From contig PAZD01000051.1 in the NCBI GenBank assembly GCA_002715405.1, positions 1-8,068 of the forward strand: a DNA stretch of 8,068 nt. The letters run 5' to 3'. The DNA comes from Acidimicrobiaceae bacterium (lineage in GTDB: Bacteria; Actinomycetota; Acidimicrobiia; Acidimicrobiales; UBA8592). The notes under the pieces are model-generated. The model saw only the letters and a list, made by a program, of their open reading frames with translations. It did not search any database and was not told the DNA's origin. This document shows, piece by piece, positions 1-5,100 of this stretch. The first letter of the stretch is position 1, and every line of letters starts with the position of its first letter. Made by a program: the position numbers and the translations under genes.

Positions 1-96
1 TACCGCTGCTAGGCGGAGCAAGGAGATTAGGTTTGGAACCGTGATGGCATTATCGCGCCAACCAATATCTGATGGTGTCTCGCCATTCATTTCCAT
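1..96 (-). CDS. CDP-alcohol phosphatidyltransferase family protein, N-terminal fragment (3' end outside window)
   Basis: Only the first 32 residues are in the window. Residues 17-32 read AITVPNLISLLRLAAV. This is the characteristic start of CDP-alcohol phosphatidyltransferases: a (I/T)(T/V)PN(L/I)(I/L)S(L/I)xR motif leading into the first membrane helix. These integral membrane enzymes move a phosphatidyl group from CDP-diacylglycerol to an alcohol such as glycerol-3-phosphate or inositol phosphate in phospholipid synthesis. The catalytic DGx2ARx8Gx3Dx3D motif would lie beyond the left edge, so substrate and exact gene name cannot be assigned. I chose the ATG at 94-96 because AAGGA (complement of 103-107) lies 6 nt upstream; an in-frame stop at 106-108 rules out a longer start. 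A second in-frame ATG at 88-90 is possible but worse spaced. The gene is divergent from the HIT gene, with a 41-bp gap. HIT and pgsA genes adjoin in actinobacteria, usually in the same direction, which supports the call. Confidence 0.75.
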   Translation of the reverse strand, partial: MEMNGETPSDIGWRDNAITVPNLISLLRLAAV

Positions 97-102
97 TACA
101 AG

Positions 103-107
103 TCCTT
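103..107 (-). promoter_or_regulatory. Ribosome binding site of the CDP-alcohol phosphatidyltransferase gene
   Basis: On the minus strand this reads AAGGA, six bases before the ATG at 94-96. It decides the start of the left-edge fragment over the inner ATG at 88-90, which would be 12 bases away. Confidence 0.5.
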
Positions 108-124
108 AAGTTCTATTATGGACC

Positions 125-129
125 AGAGG
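125..129 (+). promoter_or_regulatory. Ribosome binding site that sets the HIT gene start
   Basis: AGAGG lies 8 bases before the ATG at 138. It favours this start over an upstream in-frame ATG at 72, which has no purine-rich site and would add 22 residues, none of them family-like, antisense to the divergent gene's start. Confidence 0.55.
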
Positions 130-137
130 TTGAATTA

Positions 138-557
138 ATGTCGTCGGTCTTTACAAAAATTATTAATAGTGATTTACCTGGGTACTTTGTGTGGAGGGAC
201 GAGGTGTGTGTTTCGTTTTTGTCGATCAACCCAGTTTCTCCAGGTCACGCTCTTATCGTGCCGGTCATGGAGATTGATCACTGGCTGGATTTGCCTCATG
301 AAGTGAACTCGCACCTGATGCATGTGGCGCAAATTGTTGGCCTTGCTCAAATGGCAGCATTTAATCCATCAAGGGTTGGAATGCTGATAGCAGGCCTCGA
401 AGTTCCTCATACCCATTTGCATGTTATTCCTATGCAGGGAATGGGAGATCTGGATTTATCTCGTGCCGAAGTGTCAGTTGATCATACTGCATTAGCAGCT
501 ACTGCTGAAAAGCTTCTGTCAGCAATAGTCAGGAATGGGCACACTCCCGAGTTATAA
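138..557 (+). CDS. HIT family protein (histidine-triad nucleotide hydrolase/transferase)
   Basis: This 139-residue protein has the usual length of a bacterial HIT (Hint-like) protein. The N-terminal FTKIINSDLPGYFVWRDE segment (residues 5-22) and the NPVSPGHALIVPV segment (31-43) are family hallmarks. The catalytic HxHxHxx triad is HTHLHVI at residues 91-97, with His93 predicted as the residue that forms the nucleotidyl intermediate. Family members act on the alpha-phosphate of nucleotides, such as AMP-lysine or AMP-morpholidate type adducts, or diadenosine polyphosphates. The real substrate here cannot be read from sequence. The protein is predicted to be cytoplasmic, with no signal peptide or membrane segment. 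The preceding start at 72 is rejected (see the RBS entry). The gene is divergent from the CDP-alcohol phosphatidyltransferase gene and convergent with the DUF2079 gene, whose stop is 9 bp away. Mycobacteria also have a HIT gene directly beside pgsA. Confident in family, not in substrate. Confidence 0.93.
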   Translation: MSSVFTKIINSDLPGYFVWRDEVCVSFLSINPVSPGHALIVPVMEIDHWLDLPHEVNSHLMHVAQIVGLAQMAAFNPSRVGMLIAGLEVPHTHLHVIPMQGMGDLDLSRAEVSVDHTALAATAEKLLSAIVRNGHTPEL

Positions 558-566
558 CGCCTCTCC

Positions 567-2099
567 CTATTCCTCAGTAAGTGGGATTAGACCTAACCGG
601 TCTACCTCATCGGGCGTGACGTACGCTTCAATTCCAGCTTTGCTATACACCTGAACGAACCTTTGACCGACCCGAATATCCGCTTGGAAATCCAAAATAT
701 CAACTCCAATCCACCCGCTCGGGACTTCACTTCGGTCAAATATAAACCAATTAACATTTCGAACTGCGTCGCTTCCTAATCGATCGTCGTATTCTTGCGG
801 TGGTGAGAACTCAAATAAAGCTATGCGTTCGGTTAATAGTGGCAACATTTTGTCTGAAGCTCTAACCACTGCATCCTCAGGTACTATTTCTGCTAGTTCT
901 AGACGGGCTATATCGACTGGATTTCTCCTCCCCCAGTCCCAAGGTTCTTCATATGGTGACGCAACTGAATTTGCTGCAAAGAATACCGTCGCTGTGAACA
1001 GCAATGCACCGATCACAGCTCGGTCAACATTTACTCGTTGGACAACAATTCTTCCAGTTTTTGCCAAAGCAAAGACTAGAGCTACAAATATAAAAGCGGT
1101 AATTGGTATTGTTTGGCTAGCCTCCGCCAGTTCTCCTTCCGGTACATCAGCTGTTAAATATAGGGCAAACAACGGTATAGCGGGAACTAGGTATCGTGGA
1201 GCAACAACAGGCAAAAATAATACTGGAGCTAGCAACGAAACACCAACTAGGAAATTTGCTTCTGAGAATACTTCAGATAGAAACGTCAACGGGTGAATAA
1301 CAATCCCCCAAACTGTTCCGAATGGATTACTGCCGCCGTAGTCAGAGAAGGCATCTACATGTGGATAGTGTCCTGCGTTATACAGGGGTTGCAAACCAAG
1401 TATTAGAATCATTGACCATGCAAAACCAAGGCTCAGTGTTTGGTAACCAACTTTTTTCCTTCCTTCCATAAGCCATAGCAATCCAAGTCCTGCTACTGCA
1501 ATTCCTAGATCTGCTCTCGTTAATAATGCAAAAGTCAAAAATACCCAATAGCGAAATGTTCGCTCCATGAAGCCTGCGTATACCGCGCACATTAAAAGCG
1601 GAAGCGCAATTGCTTCCAGATGAAATCCGGCAAGATTCACAGCATGAATTGCGCTATATGCGCTATACACGATAAGGATCGCTGTGCTTGCACCGGTTCG
1701 TAGATGTGCAACATTTCGACTCATTCGCCACAACGGAACAGCGGTTAGCGCCAGTGCTCCTGACTGGATCACTATTAGAGTAATAGCAGTAGGAAATAAT
1801 TTCGTTAGCGCTGCAATGGGATATATCAAAAAACCCCCTTGCAGGGAAAGGTAGTTTTGGCCCAACAGAGATGCATCTGGTGTAAAGCCTTCTCCAATTA
1901 ACCAAACTGACTGCATGACTGCAGCGATTCCGGAATCTTGACTTAACTCACGTGAACGGGCAAGTGCCAATAGTGCAAATATTGTCCACAGCAAAGCAGA
2001 AAAGCACCATGGGAAATATTTGTCAAAAGCCGCCCCTTCAAATCGGGCTTGCAATTTGAGTAATCTGTATTCAAGGCGTTTCCGCCAGTGCAAGGTCAT
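567..2099 (-). CDS. DUF2079 family polytopic membrane protein
   Basis: A 510-residue integral membrane protein with about nine to ten hydrophobic segments (roughly residues 31-48, 87-124 containing two, 138-155, 160-176, 183-210, 222-240, 283-316, 331-346 and 360-378), then a soluble C-terminal region from about 385 to 510. Family-like features are the acidic QDSGIAA motif after the first helix (54-60), GFHLEAIALPLL (158-169), the RAD motif (195-197) where relatives commonly have K/R-E-D, GHYPH (243-247) with YGG (254-256), and LLAPVLFLPVVAP (289-301). DUF2079 proteins have no established biochemical role. Their layout, with an acidic residue in the first outer loop, resembles GT-C lipid-linked sugar transferases, so a glycosyltransferase-like role is possible but unproven. 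The start at 2099 follows a weak AGAAAG site. It lies 71 bp downstream of the giant protease gene in the same direction, so co-transcription is plausible. No clear terminator separates them. Confidence 0.85.
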   Translation of the reverse strand: MTLHWRKRLEYRLLKLQARFEGAAFDKYFPWCFSALLWTIFALLALARSRELSQDSGIAAVMQSVWLIGEGFTPDASLLGQNYLSLQGGFLIYPIAALTKLFPTAITLIVIQSGALALTAVPLWRMSRNVAHLRTGASTAILIVYSAYSAIHAVNLAGFHLEAIALPLLMCAVYAGFMERTFRYWVFLTFALLTRADLGIAVAGLGLLWLMEGRKKVGYQTLSLGFAWSMILILGLQPLYNAGHYPHVDAFSDYGGSNPFGTVWGIVIHPLTFLSEVFSEANFLVGVSLLAPVLFLPVVAPRYLVPAIPLFALYLTADVPEGELAEASQTIPITAFIFVALVFALAKTGRIVVQRVNVDRAVIGALLFTATVFFAANSVASPYEEPWDWGRRNPVDIARLELAEIVPEDAVVRASDKMLPLLTERIALFEFSPPQEYDDRLGSDAVRNVNWFIFDRSEVPSGWIGVDILDFQADIRVGQRFVQVYSKAGIEAYVTPDEVDRLGLIPLTEE

Positions 2100-2170
2100 G
2101 GTCTTTCTAAATTAGCAGAATTAACTAGAAGTTCAGAAATAAAGCACTTCTTGTTTGACAACCATGGAAT

Positions 2171-5100
2171 TTAGTATGAAAGGTAGTAAAACGCTCCTGA
2201 GGCGGAAATACCAGATATGTTGCGCCCTGGCGCGCCAATCATTAGGTCTCCGTTTAAGATTGCCACATTCTGCCCAAATAAAGCGTCTGCTTGAGAATTA
2301 CCGCTAATGCTAGATTGATACGGGTAAAGGATTTGGTCATTTCCAGTAGAAATTGACCCTTCTAGACCTGGGAGGATAGCTACAGCTCCTGCATTAAGTT
2401 TTTTGGATATTGATTCCCCGGGAATTCCGATAATTAGGTCTAACGATCCATCTTCGATTAGATCTACAACTGTTACAAATTGGCCAAATCTATCTCCACT
2501 CTCGACACGGTTCTTTACTCCGCGAACATTTTGATACAAAGTTTGTACCGAAGGAGACGTTGTTGACCAATCTCCAGGGTTATATCTAATTTGCACTTGT
2601 CCTGCTTGATCGTATTGTCCGAGTTTCTCTCCAGGGATACCTACGACAAGATCTCCGATTCCATCATTATCTATATCTCCTATAGCAACAGCAGACCCGA
2701 AGCGGTCTCCTGTTTCTGCACGTCCAGGCCAGCCAGAAGAGTTTTGGAAATACCAATGACTCCCTGTGCCTGATGTTCCATTTGCAGATCCATAAAGAAT
2801 ATGGATTGCCCCAGCCTCGTATTGTGTTCGCGCTCCCCAACCGACAGTTTCTCCTGGAACACCAATAACAATATCGGCGTAGTCATCTCCATTGATATCT
2901 CCCACTGCAAGAGCCTCGCCAAAGGCATCTCCTACTTCAGGTTTGCTGCGAATTTTTCTTGTGTATTGATGCAAGGTTGTGCTGCCAACTCCACTTAATC
3001 CATTTGCAGATCCATAAATAACATGGGCTGCCCCCGCTCGCTCTTGCTTCGCGACTCCTTCACCCGGAACGCCAACGACTAAGTCAGCATACGAATCTCC
3101 GTTAATGTCCCCTGTAGCAAGTGCGAATCCGAATAAATCGCCTACTTCTCCATGCGTTCCAACGCCTGGGCTGTATTGGTGTAAGACAGATGGGCTTCCT
3201 AGTCCTGATGAGCTTCCGTAAAGAATTGTGACCATGCCGGCATTGACCAATTGGTTAGTCCCTCCGAGGTCTTCATAGGGGCTTCCGATTACCAAATCAT
3301 CGAAACCATCATTGTTAAAATCACCAGCGACAAGTGAAGATCCGAATCGGTCATCATCCTCGGGATCCGTGTGGAACCCAGTTGACGACTGAGAGAATAT
3401 ATCGATTGAGCTCCAGTCGAGTGTCCCATTAAATATGTAAACGGCTCCAGCTTGCCCTGCTCCGTTGATATCGGCTCCGGGCGCACCTACAGCGATATCT
3501 TCTACTCCATCACCGTTGTAATCTCCAACAGCCATTGATGCCCCAAAGTTATCTTCAGGATTTGGCCCTGAATCGTTGGAAATCGATCTTCTGTCGACTT
3601 GAATTCCTGAGTTCGGCACTGGTTGAACTGGCAGCGATACATCTGAGGCATTACCTTGCCCGATTGCATTTGTAGCAGTGACCGTAAACGTGTATGTCGT
3701 ACCATTTACTAAATTACTGATTAGACAATTCTGTGTTGTCGTTGTTGTACACGTACCGCCTGTTGGGGTACTAGTAACTCTGTACTCTGTAATTGGCACT
3801 CCGCCATTAGACGATGGAGAATCCCATGAAACGGATACTGACCCATCCATTGCCGATACTGATACATTTCTTGGCTGACTAGGAACCGTAGCTGTTGTTA
3901 AGGTGGTAGTAGCCCATCCACCCGTCCCTGTAGAGTTTTCTGCTCTGGTTCGGAAAGCGTACGAAGTTCCATTAGTTAAGCCTGAAATTGTCTTTGAATT
4001 TACGACACCAGTTGTTAGTTGACTCCACAAATCACCAGTAAGTGATTCAATCCAGTTTGAATAGACGGAAGCACGAGTATAAACGCCCGGATATCCAGAT
4101 TGAGCGCACCCTTCACCCCAGCTGACGATACCTACTAGATACAGCACACCGGAGTAGTTCCCAACTAGAGGACCACCACTATCACCTTGGCAACTATCAA
4201 CTCCTTGTCCTCCTGCGCAGATCATTACTGAATCAATCACGGGTAACAAACTTGGACCCGGGTATGACCCACATGATTCATCTACCCAAACACCGACACC
4301 TCGTAGAACATCTGATGGGCTTCCGCCCCAAGATGTTCTTCCCCAACCCGTTACAAACAATTGATCTTCGTCAGCCGGTTCTGAGTCCAAGTCAATGATT
4401 GGAAGTGTTCCCATATTAGATGGAGTGCTTAGACGGATTAGGCCAATGTCATTCTCCATGGTGTAACGATTCCAGTTTGGATGAATATGCACTTGATCAG
4501 CCAAAATATAATTTGTAGCAGGAAGGGTTGTAACCCCTGAAGCAACGCTTACTGATGTAGCGGTTACATACGCCGAGCCACCATTTGGCAGGTATTCGAG
4601 GCAATGGGCTGCAGTAACAACCCATTGAGATGAGACTAGGGTTCCTCCACAAGTCATAACCCAACCCGGGTCAGTCGCGACTTCTAATAATACTTGGTAA
4701 GGGTGATCAGTTATCGATACCGGTGAACCTCCGACGATGTCAGGATTTACTTCTTCTGATGAATTGGATGATTGAAGCCATTCCCCAGCTTGCGAGTCAA
4801 TTACTCGGTATTGAATTTCGTATCCCTGTATCGCTGATCCACCATTATTTGGGGTACTCCAAGACAATTGAACTTGACCAGATGAAACAGAGGAAGCGGT
4901 AAAATTATCTGGGGTGTCTGGTACAGCTAATGGTGTGACTGCATTCGAAGCTGATGATTGTGTACTATCGCCGATCGCGTTAGATGCAGTGACGGTGAAC
5001 GTGTACGTTGTTCCGTTCGTGAGGCTATCAATTGAACATGTAAGGTTTTCAGTCGAACACGTAAGATTCTCAGGATTCGAAGTAACGGTATATCCTGTTA

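Noticed and set aside
72..137. N-terminal extension of the HIT gene from an upstream ATG at 72
   Set aside because: It is antisense to the start of the left-edge gene, lacks a ribosome binding site and encodes nothing HIT-like. The ATG at 138 has a site and matches family length.
558..566. Possible shared terminator between the convergent HIT and DUF2079 genes
   Set aside because: Only 9 bp separate the stop codons and I see no hairpin there; any terminator must overlap coding sequence.
823..1296. 157-codon plus-strand open frame inside the DUF2079 gene
   Set aside because: Low-complexity Ser/Thr/Ala-rich translation with no family motif, opposite a clearly recognisable membrane protein; a shadow frame.
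2127..2151. Inverted repeat (AGAAGT, 13-base loop, ACTTCT) between the protease and DUF2079 genes
   Set aside because: Only 6-bp AT-rich arms with no T-run; too weak to call a terminator.
2155..2180. TTGACA followed by TATGAA on the plus strand
   Set aside because: The spacer is 14 bases, too short for a sigma70 promoter, and it would drive transcription antisense to the protease gene.
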